Origin: Nymphaea colorata
Taxonomy: Eukaryota; Streptophyta; Magnoliopsida; Nymphaeales; Nymphaeaceae
DNA: 64,000 nt
Reading direction: 5' to 3'
Assembly: GCF_008831285.2 (NCBI RefSeq)
Contig: NC_045141.1
Span: 14,804,106-14,868,105 of the forward strand
Part shown: in pieces, positions 40,001 through 50,595 of the stretch
Numbering within the stretch: position 1 is the stretch's first letter
Layout: every line of letters starts with the position of its first letter
Position numbers and translations under genes: made by a program
Notes under the pieces: model-generated
Told to the model about the DNA's origin: nothing
Database searches by the model: none
Seen by the model: the letters and a program-made list of their open reading frames with translations, nothing else

Positions 40001-41568
40001 TTCATGCTTGAAACAGGTCCTTTGGGCAAACTATAACAGCTCAGATGAAGCACGAAGCACTTTATTGATGAAAAGAATGATGCATGGAACTTAGAAGAGG
40101 TTGAAGCGGCACAGGTCCATAGAACTTGCCAACTACAGAAGGCCTATTATGGTCACAAATAAAGAAATTCAAGGCATTATATATATTTCAGTTCAATAGA
40201 GGTTCCACTCAAGCGTATTTGTGTGTGCCAATTATGAATTTATAGTTTACAAGCATAATCAATCTTCTGGTATGAGGCAAATAAACAAAGTTATCTCATG
40301 AAGATTATATGTCCATATCCAAGAACAGCAGTTTGCAGGTTCGCCAAGGCCCATGCTCATGCACAATTAGTTTCAACTCACGTGAGAAAATTCACCAAGG
40401 CAGATCTTTGAGATTCAGGAACAGTCCATCAGACCTTTTAGCATCACCTGTCATATACACTATTTTGTTCTTACCGATGACAAACTTGTACTAGGAGGAG
40501 CAGTACTACTGGATCTTCAAATCCTAGTCGTATAAGGTTAACCACTCACTCCTAATCAGGGAAGGTGGATTTGGGGATGAGGGAATTCAAGGATGGTCTT
40601 TGAAGCAATACAGAATGATTTTTATGTAATCTAGGCTGTAGCACTCCATGCAAGTTGCAGAAGCGCCTTTCATACCTCAGTCTAACATATATCATTGTCA
40701 TGCCACGCTAATTTTCATTAATTACTGCAGAAAAAAGGACAATTGGTCAGCTGCCCACCTCTACAATTGTGTGTACAACTTACCCAGATCAAGTCAGCTA
40801 TCAGCAATGATCCATTACTACAGCACCATAACAGATTAACGCAATTTCAGAAGGTGAGTTATTTCTATCTCCATGAAAAATATATATTGCTTAAGAACGG
40901 CTAAATTTCACCAAATAAGATGAACGGTAGGATATGGCAAGGTAAATATATCATCTGGGTATTCCAGAAAAGGCCTGCCATTAATGGAAACGGACTCATT
41001 TCGACAACTTTAATATTAGAAGCGCCGTAACAGAGGGCCCTTCTTCCGTTTAATTAGATTCTATTTGTCGGATGTTTGAATATCAGTTGAAGCCATAGAA
41101 CTAGAGTATGGCGGAACTACCAGCAGCCCACATTAAAGGAGAAGTTGCTTTCCTACATAAGCAAGTAAATATGGGAAACAGCAAGAGAAAAGAAAGGAAA
41201 CCTGCCAAAATATGAAAAAAGGAAAATAAAGTTCCACAATCTCAAGTTGGGTGCTTGTCCAGACAGAGTCTAGCGGTTCTATAGCATCATTATGAAGTCC
41301 AAACACAGAAAGTGACAAAGAAATGTACTTCATAGCACCAAATAAGTCTCCAAATTAAAAACTCAACAAAAGGGTACCATCCCCACCAAACCAGAACATT
41401 GAAACCAATAAAAAAATAAAGTGCAGAATATCCCAAGAAAACAAAATAAATCAAGCAAAGTGAAAGAACAAGAACAAGAAGAAAAAAAGAAAGGCATACC
41501 TCTGGATTATGAATTCTCTGGATGAGCAAACCCGTGACAATCTTCCTATAAAGAACGGACGACGTCAT
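37006..41568 (-). CDS. PII1: Long coiled-coil chloroplast protein, MRC/PII1-like (starch granule initiation)
   Basis: A single large exon, 37006-39264, encodes about 752 residues of almost continuous heptad coiled coil rich in E, K, L and Q. The end is characteristic: ERLQVEVAQLEVQAAVSALQ, then LANLSQELL and a short tail. This resembles Arabidopsis At4g32190 (MRC, also called PII1), a stromal protein of similar length that works with starch synthase 4 in initiating starch granules. A 5' exon at 41500-41568 (MTSSVLYRKIV...) has a GTATGC donor and joins in phase 0 to a CAG acceptor just before CAAGAG, giving about 775 residues. Alternatively translation starts at the ATG at 39270 inside the big exon (754 residues) and the upstream exon is leader. 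I see the coiled coil directly; the family name is from remembered similarity and the start is inferred. Confidence 0.78.
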
Positions 41569-44500
41569 CTCCCCACCGCTCAGTTCTCTGCTTGCTTGGG
41601 AGACGAAAAAACCCACTAAAGGCAGACAAGTTCGCGCATTGCCCGGTAGCAGGCGGCAACAGAATCCGACAAGTTAGAGAGCAAGGGAGCTCCCCATCAT
41701 CAACCGGAAAGGAACCAACCTCTCAGAACGATCTCCAATCTTGCTGCACCACTCACAGACAATCAAAACATCGCCATCCCCACGATGGATGGACGCCATG
41801 GAACAATAGGCGGATCACTTTACATCACAACCGTCTGATTTTCAAAGAGAGAGGAGATCATAAGGGCGTTGCTACTTGCTAGCTCCATCCATGTGACAGA
41901 GAAAGACGAATGGGAGGGAAAAGAACGGCCTAATTTACAAAAGGCGGATAAATTACCAGATAATTCCATGAAACGTACAATATATATGAAACGTACAAAC
42001 AAATCAAAGCCATGTTTTGTAAAACAAGCCAATTTCCATGTCAATGGGTGGCACTAGAACCTGTGTTCCACTATTTCACTAGAAGGGTATTTTCGTCTTT
42101 TTATAAGAAACTATGTTCAAAGTCCATTTTACCCTTTTACGAAGAGGTCTTCTATTTTACTATCAAGGGTATTTTTGTCATTTTGAATCCTTAAAACACA
42201 AAAATATACAACCTGTTATTGCCTCTTTCAAATATTTATTATTGTTAATGTCTTTTGTCAAATGTATCTTACTTTCATTTGACGAAGAATTCTTATGCTT
42301 TTGAAAAAACGTGATCAACATTTGACATTTTTTTTTCAACTTTTTATAAAAACAATCCTATGAAGTAAACTCTCACTAACATGAAAATTGCAAACAGTTA
42401 GCTGAATTCATATGAATGTTATCTATTGATAGACATAAACTTTTGAAAAAGAAATACTGCCAAAAACTTGTTTTGGTTTATCATGTTGACGGAATTTTTA
42501 TATTAAGGCCTCATTTAATAGTTTTTTCATAAAAAAAATATGAAGGCATGATTTTTTTTTTTAAACGTAACTTTTTTTTACCATCCGTCCTTGTAAAAAT
42601 GTTTCCTCTTCCTCACAATCACTAGTCTCAGTCATCTCAGCTTCTAAATACATGCAGTCTGGGGCTAAAAAAAGTATACCCTTGTTAAAAAACATTATAA
42701 AAGATGGTGTTTTCTTTGAAATTATAAGCAAAAAATAAGGATAAAAAGATGGTTTTCATTTTTTAATCACTTCAAATTATTCTCATTTTAACTTAACGAG
42801 TAATAGATTCCAGCTAACCTTTAAATAATAAAAATTATTTTGCTGACAATTTAACAATTTAAATAATAGATTCCAGCTAACCTTTGAAGGGTGTGATCTT
42901 ATTCGCTTGTGAAATAATATTTTGAGGTGAGTTCTAATAAGCTTCATTTGAGTATCTTCTAAGCATTACTTAATTTATCTCCATAGGTCAAATTTCTTTA
43001 TTCTATAGTTGCAAGTGAGTGAGAGAATTACATCCCAACTTATATTATAGACGACTTAAGTGAAAAGCACAGAGATGTTCGGGGATGGACTTTGGCAATT
43101 GTCTATAAGTCAAAGGTGGATTTGAAAAAATCTATCTTTCTTTATGTCTTTGCATCCCAACCATACTTTGGCAAGAGAGATGCATTGGAGTAGTTGTATT
43201 TATGACCCCACATGAAAAGCAAGGTAAGGGTATTATCGTCCGCCAGTGAGATAATATTTTATTCAAAGAACATTTTAAAAATAACCCAAATATTTAGTAA
43301 TAAAGCTAAACATTTTTTTCCAAATTAAAAGGCTTTATAAGTTTGTTTTGATCAAGCAAACTATGAATTAGTAGTGATATACCATTTTGCCCTTTAGAAG
43401 AAGGCAGTGAAAAATATACATAACTCTGCAAATGCACCTATGTTTAACCTAATTTCTTAATAGTACAAAAACCAATTCACTTGGATTGAAAAAATCAGAC
43501 ATTCATTAAAAGAAAGTTAGAAACATTCAATTTTTATTTTTTCAAACATAAAATTGGAGTTTTGGAGATTATTAGTAAAATCAAAATCCGGACAAATGAT
43601 AACATGAAAGTGTTTTTTAAATCGAACTCGCTGACTGGAGATGCATTATTAATTTATTCTTTCGAGTGAAGCAGCAGATGGGCATGATTTTGTCAAATTA
43701 CTGTAAATTGGGGACTTATTTGACAAAAATTAACGGCTTCCTCCTCAATAAATAGGGAACGCGCGTAAGGCTTCCTCCTCCTCCTTCCCTCCTCTTCTCC
43801 CTTTTCTTTTTGCTTTGAGACAAACTGCAGGGATCAATAATGGAGAGAAGGCGATCATCGTCGTCGTCCTTTTCGTCACCGCTGTTATCAAAAAGAGAAT
43901 TACCGAGGCAGACGACGTGGGAGCTCCTCAGACTCTGCCCACCAACGTCCGCTGCATCTCTCTCACTCTCCTCATTTGATAAGTCCTGAAATGCTTTAGT
44001 CCTAAGTTCTTCCTTGTTTTGGTGCAGAGGCAAGACTCGCAGCGAGGCCACCGAGCAAGAGGACGAGCAGCATCAGCACGGCGGCACTCTCAAATGTGCG
44101 TGGATCCTCGATTGGAAGAGACGCGGTGCGTTCTGCTTCTTCCTTTTCTTTCTTGTTGGCCACAGTCTTGTTCTCAGCAAGATCATTTTTCACCAGTGGA
44201 CCGGAAAAATCTTGTCTATAATCGGAAATTACGTCTTCTTATGTTTTTCTGCATCCCTTTCTTCTTATCTCCGACCAAGATTGCTGTAATTTATTCGGTG
44301 ATCCATCACCGGGGGGAGAACCATTTTCCATGTCCCCATCAAGAAATCTTGTAGCCATTTGCCCAGAAACCAGGACGACCCAACGTCGCCATCAAGAGAA
44401 ACTCGTTCTTTCCGTTGCTTGCGAAGGGTGCTACGCCGTTCAGGTTATTCGAAGGCCAAAAACTAGAAGGATCAAGCAGAATCATGACCAAACTGGCAAC

Positions 44501-44726
44501 TCGCTATTCGAAGACCTCAGGATGTGTTTCTTGATACTTTCTGGTAACAAAGAAGAAATCAAGGATGAAAATCAATAGTTTGTTGTTCAGATTTAAAAGC
44601 AAAAGAGATCAATGATGAAAACCAACATTTTATTGCTAAAATTTCTCCTTCGTATTAATTTCTTATGCTTTCTGTAAAGAAACCAAAACTAAGAGCACCA
44701 TTGGCATTTAAAGAGACGATTGAATC
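41569..44726. other. Intergenic region upstream of the DOG1-domain gene
   Basis: The MRC/PII1 leader is at about 41569-41700 on the minus strand. The sequence from 41900 to 43700 is AT-rich and featureless to me. From 43747 to 44600 it is more GC-rich and may be transcribed in the plus direction; several short frames exist and none is recognisable. Confidence 0.45.
43747..43755 (+). promoter_or_regulatory. Candidate TATA box of a plus-strand transcription unit
   Basis: AATAAATAG, followed about 25 bp later by a CT-rich tract typical of plant leaders and by an ATG at 43841 opening a 49-codon frame. The product is unknown; it may be an upstream exon of the DOG1-domain gene or a separate short transcript. 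Confidence 0.35.
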
Positions 44727-45461
44727 GTGCATATTTGGTTCCATCAAAGCTTAAATCCTTATCTTTACCTTCTTCTCGGTGCAATTATCCGAACAGGACA
44801 GAAATCGTTGAAAAAAGGGCTCCACGACCGAATGAAGAGAGCGGCTACACTGGAAAGATTTCTCAAAGCGAAGTACCTCCTGGACCGCTTTATTGACAAG
44901 CAACTCAGCCGATACGAGCCGCGCTCCCACAGGTCATCGGCTCCAATCCGTCCTGGCAAGGTTGCGGGCGAGCTCATGCCGTCGTCGAGATGCCGACTGG
45001 AGAACTCCCTGTATTGGCTCGGCGATTGGCGTCCCTCGGCCATCTTCACACTCCTTTTCCTCTTCATCCGTGCGTCCCGGTTCAATCTAAGGACCTGGCA
45101 GATCAAGGTCTTGAATCGTTGTCGCCAAGACGCCCGCATCGAGGAAGCCATCCTGGAAGAAGAGCTCGGCGAGTATCAGGCCACATGCATACTCAGGCTG
45201 CCGTTCGCCGGAGCGGGAGCCGACTTTGACGAGGACAGCACATGCAGGACCGAGACGGCCGTCCACTCCTTACAGTTGGGTTTGAAGAAGATAGTCCGAA
45301 TCGTCGCTCGAGCTCAGCAGCTCAGGTACAGGGTGCTCGAGCTCATCGTCAAGAGGGTGCTTGACCGTACAGACGCTGCAGAATTCTTGGTGGCCTTCGC
45401 CGGAATTCAGGATATGGTCCACCATTTTGCCTCATGCCACAAGCGCATAAATGGTATATGA
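44727..45461 (+). CDS. DOG1-domain protein (DELAY OF GERMINATION 1-like)
   Basis: A 244-codon open frame. The core LENSLYWLGDWRPSAIFTLL (residues 91-110), then an acidic EEAILEEELGEYQ segment, and a C-terminal LDRTDAAEFLVAFAGIQDM match the conserved blocks of the DOG1 domain (PF14144), found in seed-dormancy regulator DOG1 and in TGA bZIP factors. There is no bZIP. The start is uncertain: residues 1-35 look unlike the family and a polypyrimidine tract plus CAG lies at about 44793, so the first exon may be upstream or the ATG at 44832 may be used. The 3' end is also open: a GTATAT donor at 45454 with an acceptor at 45782 would replace the last residues with a short final exon ending near 45821. 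The coding region is GC-rich relative to its flanks. Function beyond the domain is not inferable. Confidence 0.7.
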   Translation: MHIWFHQSLNPYLYLLLGAIIRTGQKSLKKGLHDRMKRAATLERFLKAKYLLDRFIDKQLSRYEPRSHRSSAPIRPGKVAGELMPSSRCRLENSLYWLGDWRPSAIFTLLFLFIRASRFNLRTWQIKVLNRCRQDARIEEAILEEELGEYQATCILRLPFAGAGADFDEDSTCRTETAVHSLQLGLKKIVRIVARAQQLRYRVLELIVKRVLDRTDAAEFLVAFAGIQDMVHHFASCHKRINGI

Positions 45462-47608
45462 ATCTTCTTCTTACCTCAGGGTTCAGGTTCTTCTGAACTA
45501 CTAAAACCGGTTCGATTATGAAGAGAGTATTCGTACAGTGGAATTTAAGCATGCATGGTCTAGAAGTCCAATACCCACAAATCAGTTGCTAAGTATCATC
45601 AGAGCCATCATCATCATAATCTACGGAACATGTAGGTTTATGTCAAAATGTGCATCATCATCATGATGGTACTCATCTTTACTTCTTAATGTCAGATCAG
45701 TGCATCAACATTAATCTCAGATACACCATTAATTTGGGAAGAAAAACTCTTGTTAATGCTGTCATTTTTATGTGAATGTGCAGGTCCAGTATGCATTTCC
45801 ATGGAGACCTTCGCGTCATAATGTGGAAACTGGCAGAAAGGATCAATTTGGTTCTTCATTATCATGAAAAGTTGAAAACCTCTCTCTCTCTCTCTCTCTC
45901 TCTCTCTGCGTTCTGCTTGTGGAGTTTTTATCTATGTTTACTCTGTAACATAAATCCTCCTGTTTTGTACATATAATGAGAATATGAAGTCTTTTTTCAT
46001 CAATATGCAAGAACGATACTTTTCAGCTGAGGGCTCCGTAACTTCTGTTTTGGAGTTGTCTTGATGAAAGTGGCCTACATGCAAATTTGGTAGTTCGAGT
46101 CCTTGTGGTGGCGATGGTCCTCAAATCATCATGAACCGCCCGGAGCACACTAATTTCCGGCAATCAAAGAGCATCAGTTACCAAATGGCTTAGTTATGGC
46201 CGGGGTTCAGCGTCATTTTCCCTGTTTTTTAAGCAGATCTGGGACTCCCAAACTCTGTCCAGAAGCTCGCGTCGGCATTAAATCACATGGAAACAAACTG
46301 AAAGTATGTTGCAGCAAATTGGACTGTGTTAATTGTCAGCAGAAATCAGCCTGTTCTGGAGCAACTGAAGGCAGAGACCTCAGTATCTAGCAACAGGGAG
46401 CGTATATAAAAGGAACCAGATTGCACCAAGTTTAGCTCATGTTTTTTCTTTTGCCTTGTGTTCAATAACTAGATTTTATTCAAGCATCATGAACAAATCC
46501 ACCATTCATAAAGAAATTCCTTACTGAATTTGGAACACGACCAGATGATGTCCTGCATTAAGACCTTGGACGTGGAAGTAATATGCCAGCCCATATTAAC
46601 GAATGTCGTAACTATAACCAATTAGTGCACAATTGCAGTTATTGCCTTGCAAAATTTAGCAGTCTGCAAGAGCAGATGATCAAGGGGCCAAGCGCCCACA
46701 AGGTTAAACATCTAATACCGGCAAAGATTGCCAGAGTCCGCATTCCACCAAGATGAGCCATATGCATTAATCACATTTGGGGTAAACTCCTGCAGCACCC
46801 TCAACATTTTTTACAGAAAAGATGTTAATAGCCGCTCTAAAATCTGGCACTAAGGGGCATAACATAGCTGATTATAGCTGATTGGGCAAGTGGACTGGTG
46901 AAAACACAGTCGTCAGCTTGATTCTCATGCGAGATATTCTTCTATACTGCAAATGATAGCATATTATTCTCCAGTTGAAAAGAGTAATTGTAAGTTCACT
47001 CGGGTTTCGAATCAGTCCTAGACTCCATGACAAGGGAAAGGAAGAGAAACTCCATGACAAGGGAAAAGGAAGAGAGACTTTGCTTTTTTTAAGGTGTCTT
47101 CCTGACTATTGTAGAAAACTGAAGCCAGGCAATAAGCTGAGCTCACTCTTCCGGCGTCACTCTTTCAGGGGTTTTACTGTTGCTGTTAAGAGGGCATGCT
47201 TATATTCGATGTAAAATATTTTGCCTTAAATATGGTATTGACTTTATTAAATATTCCCCATGGGTGCTTAAGCTTCACATTGGGATGGATTAGAAAATCC
47301 GGCTCCAAAGCCAACTTTGGGGTCGGGGCAGGGAGGAGCACAACCCGATTCAGTGTCGTCAGAATTCCCTGGACTCCTAGTCCTGGAGCAGGGAGGGCCG
47401 GCCCGCCGGGGAGAGCCAACGGCCACCATTCGTGCTAAAGAATGTGTGGCACAGGAGAGGAGATGGACGGATAAGATCCCATACCACCACCACCCTCTTC
47501 CCTCCTCCTCCTCTTCCACCCTCTTCTTCTCTTCATCGGAAAGAAGGAAAGGAGGAGCAAAGGAGAAGCCACGAACAGAGCAGCGCGGAGACTGAGTGAA
47601 GAATCCCC
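45462..47608. other. Intergenic region between the DOG1-domain gene and ATPG
   Basis: A possible last exon of the DOG1-domain gene is at 45783-45821. A CT microsatellite is at 45882-45907 and a SINE at 46853. The ATPG promoter and CT-rich leader occupy about 47250-47608. Confidence 0.5.
46853..47030 (+). mobile_element. tRNA-derived SINE copy
   Basis: GGGGCATAACATAGCTGATT (A box region), then GTCGTCAGCTTGATTCTCAT (B box region), then ACTGCAAATGATAGC and GGGTTTCGAATCAGTCC in the body. It shares this order with the copies at 23822 and 63736. Confidence 0.6.
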
Positions 47609-48265
47609 ATGGCGACGAGCATCCTCATGGCCAAGATCCCAACCAAGGCTACCACAGCCCCACTTCCCCAGAAGCCCAGGTGCTCCCCTGCGACCACCCT
47701 CCTCCATGTTCCGCAGGAGGCGGTCCGCCGCCTCATCAGCCACCCTCATCTCAGGTCCGCGGCGCTCTCGGTCTCGACGGCTGCGGCCGCCTTCTCGGCT
47801 TCGTCGGCGTTGCCGGCCCTGGCTGCGGAGATAGAGAAGGCGAAGCTCTTCGACTTCAATCTGACGCTGCCTATCATCGCGGCAGAGTTTCTGGTGTTGA
47901 TGTTCGCGCTGGACAAAATCTACTTCACGCCGCTCGGGAAGTTCATGGATGGGAGGGACGCGGCTATCAGGGAGAAGCTCAACAGCGTGAAGGACACCTC
48001 TGCGGAGGTGAAGGAGCTGGACGAACAGGCGGCGGCGATCATGAGGGCGGCCCGAGCCGAGATATCGGCGGCGCTCAACCAGATGAAGAAGGAGGTGTCG
48101 GCAGAGGTGGAGGCGAAGCTCGCCGAGGGGAGGAAGAAGGTCGAGGTGGAGCTCAACGCTGCGCTCGAGAACCTCGAGAGGCAGAAGGAGGAGACCATCC
48201 GGAGCCTCGACTCCCAGATCGCGGCCCTTAGCGACGAGATTGTCAGGAAGGTCCTCCCCCTCTAA
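47609..48265 (+). CDS. ATPG: Chloroplast ATP synthase subunit b' (CFo-II), nuclear encoded
   Basis: Intronless 218-residue frame, the usual length for plant b' subunit (At4g32260). It carries a bipartite targeting region: a Ser/Thr/Pro-rich, basic stroma-directing part (1-48) and a hydrophobic Ala-rich thylakoid-transfer segment (51-71) ending in a probable ALAA processing site. The mature protein starts near [11 protein letters not shown], has one membrane helix (about 84-104) and then a long Ala/Glu/Lys-rich helix forming the peripheral stalk that links the thylakoid CFo ring to CF1. The sequence is very GC-rich at third codon positions, unlike neighbouring genes, and so opens long shadow frames on both strands. 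The leader is CT-rich, and a GATAAG I-box-like motif, common in light-regulated promoters, lies at 47470-47475; its use is a guess. Confidence 0.96.
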   Translation: MATSILMAKIPTKATTAPLPQKPRCSPATTLLHVPQEAVRRLISHPHLRSAALSVSTAAAAFSASSALPALAAEIEKAKLFDFNLTLPIIAAEFLVLMFALDKIYFTPLGKFMDGRDAAIREKLNSVKDTSAEVKELDEQAAAIMRAARAEISAALNQMKKEVSAEVEAKLAEGRKKVEVELNAALENLERQKEETIRSLDSQIAALSDEIVRKVLPL

Positions 48266-50595
48266 GAAGCAACACTCCACTCCAGCTTCGTCTGTACGTA
48301 ATTCTGTTATTCCTCCCCTCCTCCTCCTTTTTGCTTTTAGGATTTCCTTCCCTTTTCTTTGTTACTCAATTCCATTCAGCTTGATTGTGTGGAATTGTTG
48401 AATGGGCATAAAATCTGTAGAAAAGCGATGATTATAAATGCGATTCTGACATTGCATTGGATATCTCTATCTCTGCCTCTGAGGCGGTATTTGTATAAAC
48501 GAGGCATTGGGATGTTTAGAATTATGCATTTTGCTATGATTATGAGCTGAGATGGGGATCGAATTGAATAAAAATAGAAATGAAGAAGAAGACGATATTA
48601 TAGTTGCTACCAGCAGGAACTCGATGAAAATGTCTTGCCTCCGCTCTTATTTCAACTGCCATTTACATTTCGATGTTCAAAATCCATGTTGTTGAGCTAC
48701 ATTTCTGTCTATCAAATTCATGTCCTTGAACAACTATAGAAATAAGTTTGATCAGTAAAAAATAATAAATATCTTTAGAATTCTCTTTCAAAATCCTCTT
48801 GTCTCAGTTCATCTGGTCTTTCATCTGTCATCTCTTTCATCCTTTTTGTTTGAGCCTTATTAGTCCGAACTCCGAGTTATATTGATGAACGACAGATATC
48901 GTAGGTTTTTCGAATGTTTGCTGCTAAAGCTTTGTGACAGTAGGACTTGGTCTTTTATGGGCAGCAAGGATTGAGATAAGGGTTGCAAATTGGCGACCTG
49001 TAAAGGGGTTTTGCTATATTTGGCTATACTGTAGCTTCACACGATTCTGCTCTTAATTTTATATAGTTAATCCAGATTGGAACTGTTTCCAACCCTAGAT
49101 GGGACACAATATGGTGGCACAAGTTTTATGCACATTTCAAAATTTATTCTTTTAAGTATTCTTTGAAAATATAAACTCTGTAGGTTCATTCTACACAATT
49201 CAATGCCAAAAAACTCATAATCTTAGATTTATTTTTGTGCAAGTATGTTCCACGCGTCCGACCCCGTTAGATTCTTTTGCTATCTGCGGTTCTTACTTCT
49301 TGCACCCATGGTTGATGTTACTTGGACAAAAGAGACAAATATATTGATGTATAGTTTGGAATTGACCCAATCACATAATTATTGTGGACTTTTTATTGGA
49401 TGGCTTTTGTCATACAACGATACCCTTCATGTTGTTCAGTGATCAGCTCAAAGGCACCTTTTACAGTAAGATTGAAGGACAACGGCCATTCCTGAAACAG
49501 CATCTCGTGTTCAGAGTTGTTCTTTGAAGAGCATAGTCCATTGGAAGTTGTAAACTGAATGCAAGAGAAGTTGTAGCGGGCCGCTCTGGTAGGATAAGTG
49601 GTGCCATTTTCGACTCATTTGCCAAGAATGAAAACCTCAATTCACATCACATTATCCTAATTTATAAACCTTAACTGAATGTGATTGGTTGCTTATGGTT
49701 TAGATTAGAGAGAGAGAGATTTATGTACTTGAAATGAATGCGCGGCATGGCACTACTAAGATTCTTAATGTTGCTTTTAGTTTATCGTGTGTATACTACA
49801 CATAGGGAGCCTGTAGTAAATATTACAACTAAGAAACTAGACAAGCCACTAAGAATGTGTTTCATTTCCCTTTCTTGGGATGATATAGGAATAGGATATC
49901 CTGTTTCTGATATCTCAAGTAACAGAAAGAACAAACGTGGCCCCTCCTCAGGCCGTGTTTGTGTCAAACAGAACAGCATGTCCTTTCAGCGGCGTTGTTT
50001 CGCTGTTCGAAGAACGACCATTCTGCAGACAGCAAAACAAACACCCTATAATGCACTCCTCAGTCCTCTCTGTCATAAATCTGAATGAAACTGGTTTTAA
50101 GGGTGATTGGTTGCTTTTAGTTTATGACTTTGAAGAGAGAGAGAGAAGCTAAGATTTTCCTTCAGGCTTTGCGGCTGCATTAGCTTGCTCAGGAGGTTTG
50201 CACCCACGAGATTCAAACCAGGGACTGACCTTCTATTAATCACTGGTCCAACCAGCTATACCAAACCTCAAGATCCCTTGAGGCAATTACTGTTTCTCAG
50301 TCAAATATTGACAATAAGACAGCTCAGAGTTGGCAGTTGTATGCAAAATTCCTTATATAATTTTCTGGAAATTCAATCTCCTTGTGTGCAAAACAAACTA
50401 AGCATCTTTTCTTTGTGTTTCTTTTATGATGAGAAACCCTGCAATCCCAAGTGAGTCCCGATCACCAATGCTTACATGGACAACGTCATGAGAAAACACA
50501 AACAGCAGATTGGGAGGGTTCAGTCTTGATCCAAAGTTTTGAACCTGACACCCTTCACATTCCCCTCGTACCGCCTCTTCTTTCATTGAGGAAAA
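48266..50595. other. Convergent intergenic region between ATPG and the ubiquitin-like gene
   Basis: Both flanking genes end here. AT-rich, no coding support. TGATTGGTTGCTT followed by GA tracts occurs at 49682 and 50105, suggesting a short duplicated unit; a tRNA-like SINE head lies at 50194. Confidence 0.5.
50194..50267 (-). mobile_element. tRNA-like SINE head, minus strand
   Basis: On the minus strand TATAGCTGGTTGGACCAGTG (A box) is followed by GGTTTGAATCTCG (B box). No complementary acceptor stem was found, so a decayed tRNA pseudogene or SINE head is more likely than a live tRNA gene. Confidence 0.5.

Noticed and set aside
47435-48280. 281-codon minus-strand frame
   Set aside because: Shadow of the GC-rich ATPG gene; the plus-strand frame has clear family identity and the minus frame has only low-complexity Arg/Leu/Glu text.
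49247-49262. CCACGCGTCCGACCCC, resembling a cDNA-library adaptor
   Set aside because: Only a short match; flanking sequence is continuous AT-rich plant DNA on both sides, so chance is likelier than contamination.
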